Positions 40,643 through 51,216 of a stretch of DNA of 64,000 nt are shown piece by piece (the first letter of the stretch is position 1; every line of letters begins with the position of its first letter). This DNA comes from Schizochytrium sp. TIO01 (taxonomy: Eukaryota; Sar; Bigyra; Thraustochytrida; Thraustochytriidae): the NCBI GenBank assembly GCA_004764695.1, contig SMSO01000032.1:828501-892500 (forward strand). The letters run 5' to 3'. A program made the translations under genes and the position numbers. The notes under the pieces were generated by a model. That model made no database searches and had not been told where the DNA came from. It worked only from the letters and a program-made list of their open reading frames with translations.

Positions 40643-42097
40643 ATGATGGCTTCTGAAGAGGAGGGGGAAGACTTTTTGCAGCGTGCTTTGGCAGCAACAG
40701 ATCGTGTAGCTGTCTCTTCTGCGTTTAAAAAATTTGATGTTGATCATTCGGGACTCATCTCTGCAGACGAGTTAGGCTTGCTTTGTGCAGAGTTAGGCGT
40801 TGAGCTTGGGCCTCTGGAGCTTGAAACAACATTGCGTAAGCTTGATGCCGATGGCTCTGGCCAGATAGAACTGGCTGAATTTGAGGGATGGTGGACCGGT
40901 CGAATGGATGAGGTTCTCGGAGAGAAATTGAGCAGTATTGCAGCCCAGGGCCGGCGCGAGAATCATACCGACATTTATGTTGCCAGCTGGAACGGGCAAC
41001 TGGAACTTGTAGAAGAATTTCTATCGATGGATGCCACACTTTGCCGAGCTACTGATGAGAGTGAATTTGGCGCAGGGTACACAGCCTTGCATTATGCTTC
41101 ATACGCAGGTCACTTTCATATAGTTGATGCTTTGGTCAGCAAATATCGCGCTCCTGTAAATGCCACAAACGGGGCTGGCTGTACCGCTCTTTTTCTTGCA
41201 AGCCAGCAGGGTCATGCTGAAGTTGTCAAGCTCTTGTTGCGACATGGCGCTCGAGTTAATGAAACAGAACCGACACATGGGTTTTCTGCCCTTGATGTAG
41301 CCTCGAGCCCAGTTGTACGTGGGATTTTATTAGAGGAGTGTGATGACTCGCCTCCGCCAACTATCGAAAACGCCCCGCAAGTCTCATGTCCACAATTCGG
41401 CTCGTTGGAGGTGTCCTGGGAAGTCCCGAAAGTAACAAGCAAGAGCCTTCCTTTACAGAATTATATTCTCGAGCTTGCGCGAGACCCGGATAGTCACAAC
41501 ATCAAAAGCGAGATTTATGACGAGACTGATGATAGCGATGCAGGTAATGATGATGATGATCCATGCGAACTAGCCAGTTCTTTATCCCAATTTAAACGTG
41601 AAGTAGTTTTGCCTGGAGCTAACCCAGGAAACAGCGTGCTGACAGATCTTAAGAATCTTCCCTTTCCAATTATGGTGCGGATGGCGACCCGAAATGCTCA
41701 TGGGCAATCGGAGTGGAGTCCATGGAGTGCATCTATCTCCGTTTCAGGTCCGCCTTCTGTAATTGAAGCCCCAGAGGTTCGAATTCTTAAAAAGCGAACG
41801 GTAGAGATTTCATGGTTAAAAGCGCAACCGAATGGGTGCAAAATTACAGACTATCTTTTACAAGGAGCCTTACTCCCATCAAGTGCGCTGCGTCGAGCTT
41901 CAACCAAGCCCGGTGTGTCAGGATCACTGCATAAGGAAGATATTGAGTGGGAGCCGATTGCTGTAATGCCTGCGAAAAAGTTGAGCAAAGAGCTTGAACA
42001 AATGTCTCCAGGAATTTATTCTTTCCGGCTTATCGCTCTCAATCGCATGGGTCGGTCTCAACCTGGACCACAAAGTATTACAATTCGTGTAGTATAA
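40643..42097 (+). CDS. EF-hand, ankyrin and fibronectin type III multidomain protein (484 residues)
   Basis: ATG at 40643 (a second ATG follows at 40646). Two canonical calcium-binding EF-hand loops are visible: DVDHSGLISADE (32-43) and DADGSGQIELAE (68-79). Ankyrin repeats follow at about 112-225 (GYTALHYASYAGHFHIV, CTALFLASQQGHAEVV). Two fibronectin type III domains occupy roughly 240-365 and 370-484 (LEVSWEVP, VEISWLK, and closing strands such as NAHGQSEWSPWS and NRMGRSQPGPQS). No signal peptide or membrane segment is seen, so FN3 domains here are probably intracellular. A calcium-responsive adaptor is likely. AATAAA lies just after the stop (about 42100-42110). This domain order is not one I know from a named family. 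Confidence 0.85.
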   Translation: MMASEEEGEDFLQRALAATDRVAVSSAFKKFDVDHSGLISADELGLLCAELGVELGPLELETTLRKLDADGSGQIELAEFEGWWTGRMDEVLGEKLSSIAAQGRRENHTDIYVASWNGQLELVEEFLSMDATLCRATDESEFGAGYTALHYASYAGHFHIVDALVSKYRAPVNATNGAGCTALFLASQQGHAEVVKLLLRHGARVNETEPTHGFSALDVASSPVVRGILLEECDDSPPPTIENAPQVSCPQFGSLEVSWEVPKVTSKSLPLQNYILELARDPDSHNIKSEIYDETDDSDAGNDDDDPCELASSLSQFKREVVLPGANPGNSVLTDLKNLPFPIMVRMATRNAHGQSEWSPWSASISVSGPPSVIEAPEVRILKKRTVEISWLKAQPNGCKITDYLLQGALLPSSALRRASTKPGVSGSLHKEDIEWEPIAVMPAKKLSKELEQMSPGIYSFRLIALNRMGRSQPGPQSITIRVV

Positions 42098-43660
42098 AGT
42101 AATAAAGTATATCATTCTTTCCCCGCTACCAGCTGAAGGATGAGGCAAACAACATCTCTGCATTGACATGACCCGGGAAACGCTATGAAATTGACAATTA
42201 CGGGTTGACTAGCAAAGTTTTACACACTTCTCATGAAGCATGTTTGCAGAAGAAGGGCTTGTACAGGACACCTTGCTAGTATGACAATTACGCAAAAATA
42301 TTATGAGAGCATTTGAAGACCATAACGAAAGAATAAAATAAGAAACTCACATCTGCATCGCAGATGAAATCTCGCCCAATCAATGCAGAGTCGTAGCATG
42401 AGTTCGTAATCGTACCTTCACGGATCCTGCAGAGCTAACAAGTGATTGCAGTAGTGGGTGGGTATTAAAAAAAAAAAGTTCTAGCACTTAGACCTGCTTT
42501 TGCTTGGAGAGAATGAAAGAAGCAAGTTAACCGCGGGGTCTCTCAAACATTTATCATGACGGCAAACAAAAACGCACATACTTCTCCCTTCACAAAACTA
42601 TTCTTCACAACACATACAAGGAGAGACGCGAAAACAGAAAACTCAAATATACCACATGCGCTTTTGCCAGTCGTCGTGATAATGCAAGCTCTTGAAAATG
42701 TGTAAATAATCCACTGACATTCTATCGCAGAGGTTCATCGTGCAACATAATGATGACATAGCTATAACGAAAACATGCGCTACTATTTTGGGGCGAATTC
42801 CAAGACTTGAGCGGAAGAAACCCAGGGATTTAAAACAAACCCGCCTCGTACTTTGCGATACTATAAGCATCCCACGCTCATTGCACAATGCAATATTGTA
42901 TCGCTCTAAAAAAATTGATGCTATGATAGTTTAAGATTGGAAGCGCCTATTAATAGTCTAACTTCTGTTGGTTATACTTACTTAATACTGTTATCCACTT
43001 TTATTTCTCACATCAATCATCGATACCATCAACTTTACTAATAAATTGACTGACGCTTCTCTATCCGCACTATCCACCTACGCCTGTTGATATTACGAAC
43101 ATGTATCAATGCAGCTTCAAAAGTTATCGGAAGACAAGAATCAATTGCCTGCTCTTCATAAACTGCAGCATTAGAGTCATACATTTGAGCATGGCTAACC
43201 AATCCTGTAATAGTGTAAAGTTTTGAAATAACCTTCATCTGACAAATCTAGTGGATGTTATTCAACATATACATAAAGAAGCATGAAGAAATTCTCCAAT
43301 GCAGAACTATTAATAGTGTTCGCTGAATTCCAGTCAGACATGAGCGAGATCACCCACCCATGGTTGGTAAATGATCCGAATTCAAGCCAAAACATATGTT
43401 TTAGAACAATCGAATGTGCCAAGATACCTAAAGACGAGAAGCAAGATGTAAATAGAATCAAACGCAAGTAAGATGAGACAAAGCAGAAGAGAATTACGAA
43501 AAATTCGTACTCTATAGAAAGGAAGGAGACAGGTCGTAAGATGCATGGTTTGAGCAAATTACTTCCATACATGAACCCTCTCGATTTCCAAAGAGAACAT
43601 TAGCATTGTTATGGTGGTGATTCGTAGAGGGCACGAGTGTCGTTTTATGAACAAACACGC
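42098..43660. other. Convergent intergenic region
   Basis: About 1.5 kb of AT-rich DNA between the EF-hand gene and the 3' end of the AHCY gene. It includes a short A run near 42468. The open frames on both strands are short and without domains. Confidence 0.6.
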
Positions 43661-45190
43661 TTAGTAACGGTAGGTCTCGGGCTTGCACGGCTCGTTCTCC
43701 GGGTCAATGCCGAGGTAGTCCTTCTGCTCCTGGGTGAGCTTGACGAGCTTGGCGCCGAGCTTGTCAAGGTGAAGGCGGGCGACCTCCTCATCGAGCTTCT
43801 TGGGGAGCACGTACACAGACTTCTTGTACTTTCCAGAGTTGCGCTCAGTCCAGAGCTCGACCTGGGCAAGGGTCTGGTTGGAGAAGGAGTTAGACATCAC
43901 AAAGGAAGGGTGGCCAGTGGCGCAGCCCAAGTTGACAAGGCGGCCCTCAGCAAGGACAATGATGCCGTGGCCGTCCTCGAAGACGAAGCGGTCGACCTGG
44001 GGCTTGATGTTCTCGCGGGTGCACTTGGCCTGGAGAGTGCCGTACTCGATCTCGTTATCGAAGTGACCGATGTTGCAGACGATGGAGTTGTTCTTCATCT
44101 TGGACATCATCTCGAAGGTGCAGACACCCTTGTTGCCGGTGGCGGTGACAATGATATCAACGTCGCCAATGACGTCCATGGGGTCAACGACCTGGAGACC
44201 CTCCATGCAGGCCTGGAGAGCGCAGATGGGGTCGATCTCAGAAACGTAGACAATAGCGGAGTTGGACTTCATGGCCTTGGCACAGCCCTTACCGACGTCA
44301 CCGTATCCGCAGATGAGAACCTTCTTACCGCAGAGCATGACATCGGTGGCACGCATGATACCGTCCGGGAGGGAGTGCTGGCAGCCGTAGAGGTTGTCGA
44401 ACTTGGACTTGGTCACGGAGTCGTTGACGTTGATGGCAGGGAAGAGGAGCTTGCCCTCCTTCTCCATCTGGTAGAGACGGTGGACACCGGTGGTGGTCTC
44501 CTCAGAGACACCAACGATGCGGTCAATGATCTTGTGCCAGCGGCGGGGGTCGCGCTGGAGCTCACGCTTGAGAATGTTGAGGACGCACTTGAACTCAGCG
44601 TTGTCGGTGCTCTCAGGGTCCGGGAGGGTGCCATCAGCGGCGAACTTCTTCTCGGCCTCGATACCCTGGTGGATGAGGAGGGTGATGTCACCACCGTCGT
44701 CAACAATGACGTCAGGGCCATCGCCCTTGCCGTCATCCTCAGGCCAGGTGAGGGCGGCGAGAGAGCACTCCCAGTACTCCTCGAGGGACTCACCCTTCCA
44801 GGCGTACACGGCGGCGGTGCCGGCGACAGCAATGGCGGCGGCGGCCTGGTCCTGGGTGGAGAAGATGTTGCATGAGCACCAGCGGACGTCAGCGCCAAGA
44901 GACTGAAGGGTCTCGATGAGGACGGCGGTCTGGATGGTCATGTGGAGGGAGCCGGCAATGCGGGCGCCCTTGAGAGGCTGGTCCTTGAACTTCTCACGGC
45001 AAGCCATGAGACCGGGCATCTCAACCTCAGCGAGCTTGATCTCCTTGCGGCCGAAGTCCGCGAGGGACTCGTCCGCAATGTTGTACGGCATCTTAGCGTA
45101 CTCCGCCATCTTGTCTGTGTCTTCGCTAAACTGAACGGTAGCGACTTCGAAGTGTTTCGGGTCTGCTGGAGCTCTGTTTGGATCATCCAT
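43661..45190 (-). CDS. ahcY: S-adenosyl-L-homocysteine hydrolase (adenosylhomocysteinase), 509 residues
   Basis: ATG at 45190. It catalyses reversible cleavage of S-adenosylhomocysteine to homocysteine and adenosine, keeping methyltransferases free of inhibitor. The sequence shows the substrate domain ([33 protein letters not shown]), the NAD-binding Rossmann motif [13 protein letters not shown] near residues 293-305, and GHFDNEI. It ends PETYRY, the usual C-terminal signature carrying the NAD-contacting Lys-x-x-x-Tyr-Arg-Tyr type tail. The length and an insert around residues 150-190 resemble the longer plant, bacterial and protist forms. Codon use is strongly biased to C or G in third positions, unlike its neighbours, as expected for a highly expressed gene. 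It is intronless and cytosolic. Confidence 0.97.
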   Translation of the reverse strand: MDDPNRAPADPKHFEVATVQFSEDTDKMAEYAKMPYNIADESLADFGRKEIKLAEVEMPGLMACREKFKDQPLKGARIAGSLHMTIQTAVLIETLQSLGADVRWCSCNIFSTQDQAAAAIAVAGTAAVYAWKGESLEEYWECSLAALTWPEDDGKGDGPDVIVDDGGDITLLIHQGIEAEKKFAADGTLPDPESTDNAEFKCVLNILKRELQRDPRRWHKIIDRIVGVSEETTTGVHRLYQMEKEGKLLFPAINVNDSVTKSKFDNLYGCQHSLPDGIMRATDVMLCGKKVLICGYGDVGKGCAKAMKSNSAIVYVSEIDPICALQACMEGLQVVDPMDVIGDVDIIVTATGNKGVCTFEMMSKMKNNSIVCNIGHFDNEIEYGTLQAKCTRENIKPQVDRFVFEDGHGIIVLAEGRLVNLGCATGHPSFVMSNSFSNQTLAQVELWTERNSGKYKKSVYVLPKKLDEEVARLHLDKLGAKLVKLTQEQKDYLGIDPENEPCKPETYRY

Positions 45191-48100
45191 CTTCTTCGGT
45201 CACAACCATTCTCTCAACCTTCAGATAGGGAGGTGGCTAGCTACTTAGGTAATTCTTTCAAATATTCAAAAATTCAAATATTTTTAAATCTTCAACGCTG
45301 CGCCAACAATCTCCGCTCCTCTGCTTACGCGTTGTATTTCTTCTTTTCTATTTCTTTTCCCTTTCTTTCTTCCTCTCTTTTCACAAGGTTGGTGGTGCTC
45401 GCCCTCTGCCCCCGCTCGAATCCCGTTGGTGCCCCTCTGCCTTGAAAATCACCACAGCTGTAGATGTTCTTCACCAAAGCCACTGCCTCTGACACCACTG
45501 GCAATTTTCAACAGAGGAGGTTTCAGCTTCCCTCGAGTAAATTCAAAACTATGACGTCACAAGTTGAAAAAGCTTTACTTCAACACCCTCCGTTCCACAC
45601 TGTCCACTAATCAGTACGCTCCACTACCACACAAAACCCCAGTGGCTCCAGATTGCGTGGACGCGACTCACATAAAGATTCTTTCCCCTCCTCTCATATA
45701 CCTCTGGCGTCACAAACTGACTCCGAAGGCCAGCTCCCCGCGTTCCCCATCTCTGTCTTCGCCATCGTCGCCACCGCGAGCGAGGCCTCCGAGGGGGCGT
45801 TCTTCTGCCCTCAGGACCACCTTCCTGTGTCCCTGTGTGCATGCAGGGCAGCGCTTTGTGCCTGAGTTGGAGGGGTGTAGGGTGGGCGTTCGTGTCGATT
45901 ATCTTAGTGTGTTGCTGTGATTGAATGCGATGAATGCGCAAGGCGCCGACATTGCGCAATACAGGCTGGAACCAAGTTGTACATTCAAGGGCCTTCTCTT
46001 GATCGCGACTCTGAGCTCGACAAGCTCGCGGGCCTTCAGGTAGGCAGGCGGTTTAGCCACCTCCTCCTTCGAGAGCTCTGGGAGGAGCGGAATCTTTCTT
46101 CGCCCAGCGTGATTCGTGTATCATCGACCAGAGAATCGAAGTGGCTAGCTTTTGCAATTTGCAGTTCGATCAATTTCTTCTCCGGGTCCTTCTTTCCAGG
46201 ATAGGACTTCTTAGCTGTCTCCTACTGCGAGGGTTTTGTACATCATCGTCGCGCTCTCTAGAGAAAGCGGCCTGGGCCCCTTGTGTTCTGCTCCGTTGCT
46301 TGGAGCGCTCTTCTCGTCCTTCTCCCAGCCGGTAGGCACCTAGCTCGCCACGAGGATTCCAAGGTCGCCAGGAGCTTGCTGCCTCTGCGTAGCGCGTATA
46401 ACCTGCTGCAACTCGAGTTCACTGGTAGGCCGGCATCCATCAGCATCTTTTGATCTACAAAAATAAAATAAATAAAAAATAAAATAGAAATGCGAAGAAG
46501 TTCTGTCTCAGTGTGTAAAGAAAGCCCTTCGAACCGCATCGCCGACTTGGCCGGCGCTTCCTAGTTTCCAGAGCAGGGGGCGTTCAGGAGCTGCAGAGTT
46601 TTCTCCAGGCCACTTCGGAAAGAGGCTGGCTCGCGCTGCTGCGGAGCACAGCTCTGCCTGTGCGAGGTTGCGCCATCAAAGCAGAATTCCTCGCGAGGAT
46701 CTTCAAGTTCACAAAGCCTCTTTTACCTACCCGCTCCTTTCCTGCTGCGAACTATTAATTAACTAAAACAAAATGAATAAGATGATTATTTAAAAAACAG
46801 AAGATAAGAAAAAGAGTAACAATTGTAGCAGTACCATAGTCTCCCTGTAGCCGGGACTAGGAGGCCACTCCTAACGACGATTTTTTCTTTTTACTGTTGG
46901 AAAGAGCCGCAAGAGTGGCTGGCTGAGAGGGCTGGAGTACTTAGGCTTACGAGTTTACACTATGAGCGGCGTAGAGCCAAGCGCCAACGAGTACGTCCTT
47001 ACTTACCTAAAACTATAAAAGAGTTATCAGCAGAGGAGCTGGCTGACGACTCGAAGATGATGAGGATTCTCAGTTCGAATGATTGACTCATCGTTTACCG
47101 GGGTCTTTGGCACTCTCTGAATCGCGGGTGATTGATTGCCTGCTCAAGCTCTGCCAGGCTGTCATCAACCTTGTGCTCCTCTAGAGAGGCATGGCTGCGC
47201 ACAGTTGAGTGCTCCTCCAGAGAAGAAGACCGTGTCAGGAACTCACGAGAGGGAAAGAGAGATCTTTGAAAGCCTGAGTTTCGCACAAATAAATAATTAA
47301 GTGCGCCTACCTACCTATTAAAGTTAGGCTCTCAGGCAGGCTACCTTACTTAACCTACGCACCATCCATTCACCATGTCGTTCGTTCCCTTGGACAGATG
47401 ATTGAAATGATGAAGAAGAGAGGATTGAAGCTACTTGGAGTAGGATTGGCTGGTAGAAGACACGGATCTGAGTCTTTGCAGTTCAAGCGGTTGAAGTGCC
47501 GTCGCTTTTGGACTTCCCGGTTGCAGGCTTCCAGTCGTCGGCGGAGCTGCCATTTGTCCACCAAGTCTCTCTCACGAAGTCTCACGAAACGAACTCTTGC
47601 ATCTGCAGAATTGTACCTACTGCTGCCTGCCAATGTCCGTTTCCCAAGACGATGATGGATGCTGTCGGCCCGGCGAATGGAGACATTCGACATTGCATCG
47701 CTCGATGGCACATAGGTCATGATGGCATTACACCATGACATTGATAAACGCGTGGGTGGTTTAGAATGGATTGATAATTCACGGTCTGCAGAGAAAGATC
47801 TTGAATGGTGCATCAACGAGTTCTTGCTCACATAGGAGAACAATCCACGAGGGTTCCTTAGCTTGAGATTCCAAAAAATGGTAGGCAGAGCGCACATACA
47901 AGGCTAATGTCCATTCTGGCGGATTCGGTGAGTTGAGAATTTCATCTGAAGACACCCAATTTTGGAGGCCATCAAAATCCTTCAAGATCGACTTGTAAGC
48001 TGATAATATGTGGCGGGTATAGGGGAACTAAATCATGAAGCATCAATGTCACCTAGAGACACGCCATTCAACAAATAGGCATCAAGATGCCGACTCCACA

Positions 48101-49617
48101 TTTGCTGACGTCATCTATCTGCTCTCAGACAGAGGAAGGTACCGAATCTGATGTAGTTGATTGCATCCTTTTAGGATACCTCGAAGTCTCACTCAGTCAA
48201 CCGCTCGATAGCTGATGTTCATTTAAATAAGATTCGGGTTGTGATGGGTAGGTAGGTAGGTAGGTAGAGAGCGGTGTCACCGATAGACCTAACCGTACGT
48301 CAATATAAAAAAGCAGAAGTAGTGGCGTCTGACTGCTGAGAGTGAATTTGAGAAGATTCATGCACTACCTACCTTCTCGGGATAAGGTAGTAGTACTGGG
48401 CAATAGTATCTCAATACGATGGAAAGAAGCGAATCTTCTGGCCTCGAATCTTCAATTATTCATCTTGTCAAAGCAGAATCTTCTGGCTGCTTTGTATTAT
48501 CTTCCGGTCTCACTTATTACACAGAAGTGAGTCTGTTTTCATTTAAACAAGCAATTAGCTCACATGCTGAATGCCGAGCTGTAAGACTTTTGTTTCCACA
48601 TGAATAGATTAACTAGTATCTCATTTCCCATGACAAAATCGTTCTACTTGCCATATTATCAATATCCAGATAAAGTTTGATCTAAAGGATGTTGAAGTCA
48701 AAGAACGTTTTATTCAAATCTATTAGGGTGTTATTAGTATCCAGATTATTTATCACATATCGTTCTTTCAATAATATACCAAACATAGTCTCTATACAAG
48801 AAAGATAATATGTATCAAATCAAAGAACGTTTTATTCAAATCTATTAGGGTGTTATTAGTATCCAGATTATTTGTCACATATCGTTCTTTCAATAATATA
48901 CCAAACATAGGCTCTATACAAGAAGGATAATATGTATCAAATCAAAGAACGTTTCCTCAAATGACTATTGATTTAAAACCTTGTTTCTGAGCGAACCAGA
49001 TACTAGATTATGGTCCCAACTTCCCTAAGTTTGGTGAGCATCATGATCACGCGCACGTTTTGCTGGAATAAGCAAGTAGGCAGCACAGAAGAACTGTGTT
49101 GAACCCTGGCGTTTTGAAGCCTGATTTCTCAAGCAAACCACTCCCTACTACTAGCGCTCCTGGTCATCTTCTCCCGAGCTCCAGAACCTACCTCACGTGT
49201 TCGTGACCTCGTTGATCGTAACAGTGGCAGTGCAAAGAACCGAACAATCATAAATCAGGGCTAAAATCGTGAAGCTCCAGTTCTCACGCTCATCCACTAT
49301 TTGGCCAAACACTCGGATCAGATCTCGCTCCCCCTACGTCCGCATAAGTCGAACCGGGAGTTCACGGTTGCGCATACGGAGGCCTTGAACTCGAAGAAGG
49401 AAACATACTTCGTCGAGACAGCAACGGTGGCAACTGATTGATACTTCAGAACTGGTCTCACTACGCACGTCGTTTTCGAGCTTATTCGAAAGACAGCAAA
49501 TTGCAAGACTCCGGTTCACAGAAGTTCACGGGCAAACTTTGTTTTCTTCTTTCTGTTTGTAGGTTCCTGATTTATCTGTGCTTCTTCAGCTCGGATAGGT
49601 TGTTACATAATTTTGAA
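45191..49617. other. Long intergenic region with a 122-bp tandem repeat
   Basis: About 4.4 kb with no supported gene. Its first 250 bases are the AHCY promoter side. GC-richer blocks lie around 45690-45850 and 46000-46700. A GGTA run is at 48248-48267 and a 122-bp tandem duplication at 48699-48942. Just before the NYN gene, a pyrimidine tract ending TTTGTAG (about 49547-49562) looks like a splice acceptor, so that gene may have a 5' UTR intron. Frames at 47370-47897 and nearby are not supported. Confidence 0.55.
48699..48956. repeat. 122-bp tandem repeat, two copies plus a partial third
   Basis: The unit starting CAAAGAACG at 48699 recurs at 48821 and, for about 14 bases, at 48943. The first two copies differ at only a few positions. 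Each unit carries AAAGAACG and, about 60 bases on, its inverted complement CGTTCTTT, so each copy could fold into a hairpin or form a paired binding site. Confidence 0.92.
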
Positions 49618-51216
49618 ATGGATGCAAACCTTGAGGTGGAGAGCGGCTCCGGCGTGGGGGATGAAACCTGGGACAGTGTGAGCTCTGGGGTTCCGTCGTC
49701 GCCCTTGGCGAGCAGTGCAAGTGCTGTAATTGCGCGTGGACGCCGGCGTCGGGAACGAGACAGAACTGTGGCAATTTTCTGGGACATTGAGAACCTTCAG
49801 GTACCTTCTTATATGGACGCCGCAAGCTTAGGCATGGCTCTTCAGGATCTAGCCCGGGGACTCTCACCGCGTGAAGATGTTGCTTTTTTTAATGCTTACA
49901 TTGACACAAGCCGCCTTGGAACTCTGAACGCGAATCGTTTGTCTCAAACAGGGGTGAGCCTTATCCATAGCCCTACGGCCAAGGAAGCAGCTGACAAGGC
50001 CATCATTGTGGACCTTCTGCTGTGGATTTTGATATTTGAGCGCAATAACATGTTCATGAACGTCCAAGGAATTGAGGCACCCGAACCGTGCGTGGTTCTC
50101 ATCACACAGGACCATGACTTTGAGCCCATGCTGTATAAGCTTCGCAACCAACGCGGAATCCACGTTGTCTTGATTACAGACTTTGAGCGCGTGCAGCCCC
50201 ACTTCTTGAATTCTGCAGACGAAGCCTTTGACTGGCGTGAGATCCTGGCCGAAGTCCAGCCTCTCGAGTCCCGTCTGTCTTCGAGCCCGCAGTCTTCGTT
50301 CAAGTCTCTCGACTCGGACTTCGGTTCACGTCGAGGCTCATGGGGCGGCCCTTCCAGCGACCGCGAAGATCTTGCTTCAACAACTAGCTTCACTCCTGGT
50401 CAGCAACAGCAACAGCAGCAACAGCTGCAGCCCCCCCCGTCACCAAAGTCAAGACCTCGTAGCCTGGACAGCTCCAACGGGATGACGAATCTTACTTCAG
50501 GCTCCAGTCGAGATCGAAGTGCGAGTGCAAGTGTAGGGCGCAATGATAAGGAAAATTCCGATATGGGGGCGAACGCACGACAGCAGGAGAGGCAAAAGCT
50601 CTCAAAGCAAAGGCAGCAGCAGTCTGTGCAAAGTAAGGGCGCCCAGCCGCCCCCTGGCATGGAACCACACGGCATGAAAAAACGGTATTCTTCAGTACAA
50701 TGCACTATGCCACATTACACCCTGCGCGATGAAATTGCAGATTTTGCACTTCGCATTCTTAAGGCTAAGGGCAAACTCACCGCAGATGTACTCCTTAGTC
50801 TGATGAAGAATCCTGCAACAGGCGGTACGGCAGATATGTATCATTTGGCTTCGCAAGATTACGGCAAGCGAATTGAAACAATCTTGGAAAAATATCCTGA
50901 TCGATTTGAACTTTCCTTCAACAAGCGCTCTCAAAAAACGTGGGTAAAGCTCATTGGTGATAGCCACACTCTTCTTTGTGAGGAGCTTGCTGTATCGGCC
51001 CCACATTATACAGAAAAGGGTCCACTCAAAGATCAAGTCCCGATTCCAACACTCGTCTCTTGCAATTCTACTCAAGATGATGAGCCAGAGCACCGAGAGA
51101 CTCCGGAAAGTTTGAGATCCGCAGTTTCTGAAGAAGGGGTTCCTCGTATGCGTCGCTCGCCTTCGAACTGGGACATTGCTCTAGGAGATGCTCTCGAAGA
51201 TGACAGCGATGCTTGA
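49618..51216 (+). CDS. NYN-domain putative endoribonuclease with OST-HTH/LOTUS domain (532 residues)
   Basis: The ATG at 49618 is the first in frame; the frame opens earlier but without ATG. The NYN (PIN-like nuclease) domain covers about 48-215: FWDIEN with Asp56, KEAADKAIIVDLL, and TQDHDF with Asp165 and Asp167, so likely metal-binding acids are present. A low-complexity linker follows with a Gln run near 262-270 and Ser/Arg-rich parts. An OST-HTH/LOTUS-type domain lies at about 365-446 (LRDEIADFALRILKAKGKLT). This pairing is that of MARF1-like proteins, which bind and cut RNA and act in mRNA silencing. RNA cleavage here is inferred from domains. The C-terminal 85 residues are acidic and unstructured. 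Confidence 0.82.
   Translation: MDANLEVESGSGVGDETWDSVSSGVPSSPLASSASAVIARGRRRRERDRTVAIFWDIENLQVPSYMDAASLGMALQDLARGLSPREDVAFFNAYIDTSRLGTLNANRLSQTGVSLIHSPTAKEAADKAIIVDLLLWILIFERNNMFMNVQGIEAPEPCVVLITQDHDFEPMLYKLRNQRGIHVVLITDFERVQPHFLNSADEAFDWREILAEVQPLESRLSSSPQSSFKSLDSDFGSRRGSWGGPSSDREDLASTTSFTPGQQQQQQQQLQPPPSPKSRPRSLDSSNGMTNLTSGSSRDRSASASVGRNDKENSDMGANARQQERQKLSKQRQQQSVQSKGAQPPPGMEPHGMKKRYSSVQCTMPHYTLRDEIADFALRILKAKGKLTADVLLSLMKNPATGGTADMYHLASQDYGKRIETILEKYPDRFELSFNKRSQKTWVKLIGDSHTLLCEELAVSAPHYTEKGPLKDQVPIPTLVSCNSTQDDEPEHRETPESLRSAVSEEGVPRMRRSPSNWDIALGDALEDDSDA

Noticed and set aside
43637-44875. 412-codon plus-strand frame over AHCY
   Set aside because: Antisense shadow of a highly biased gene; low-complexity composition, no domain, and the minus strand is a certain AHCY.
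47370-47897. 175-codon minus frame
   Set aside because: Composition looks random, overlaps plus frames of similar length and has no motif.
48699-48956. Possible CRISPR-like array
   Set aside because: Only two long adjacent copies without short repeats and unique spacers, and the genome is eukaryotic.
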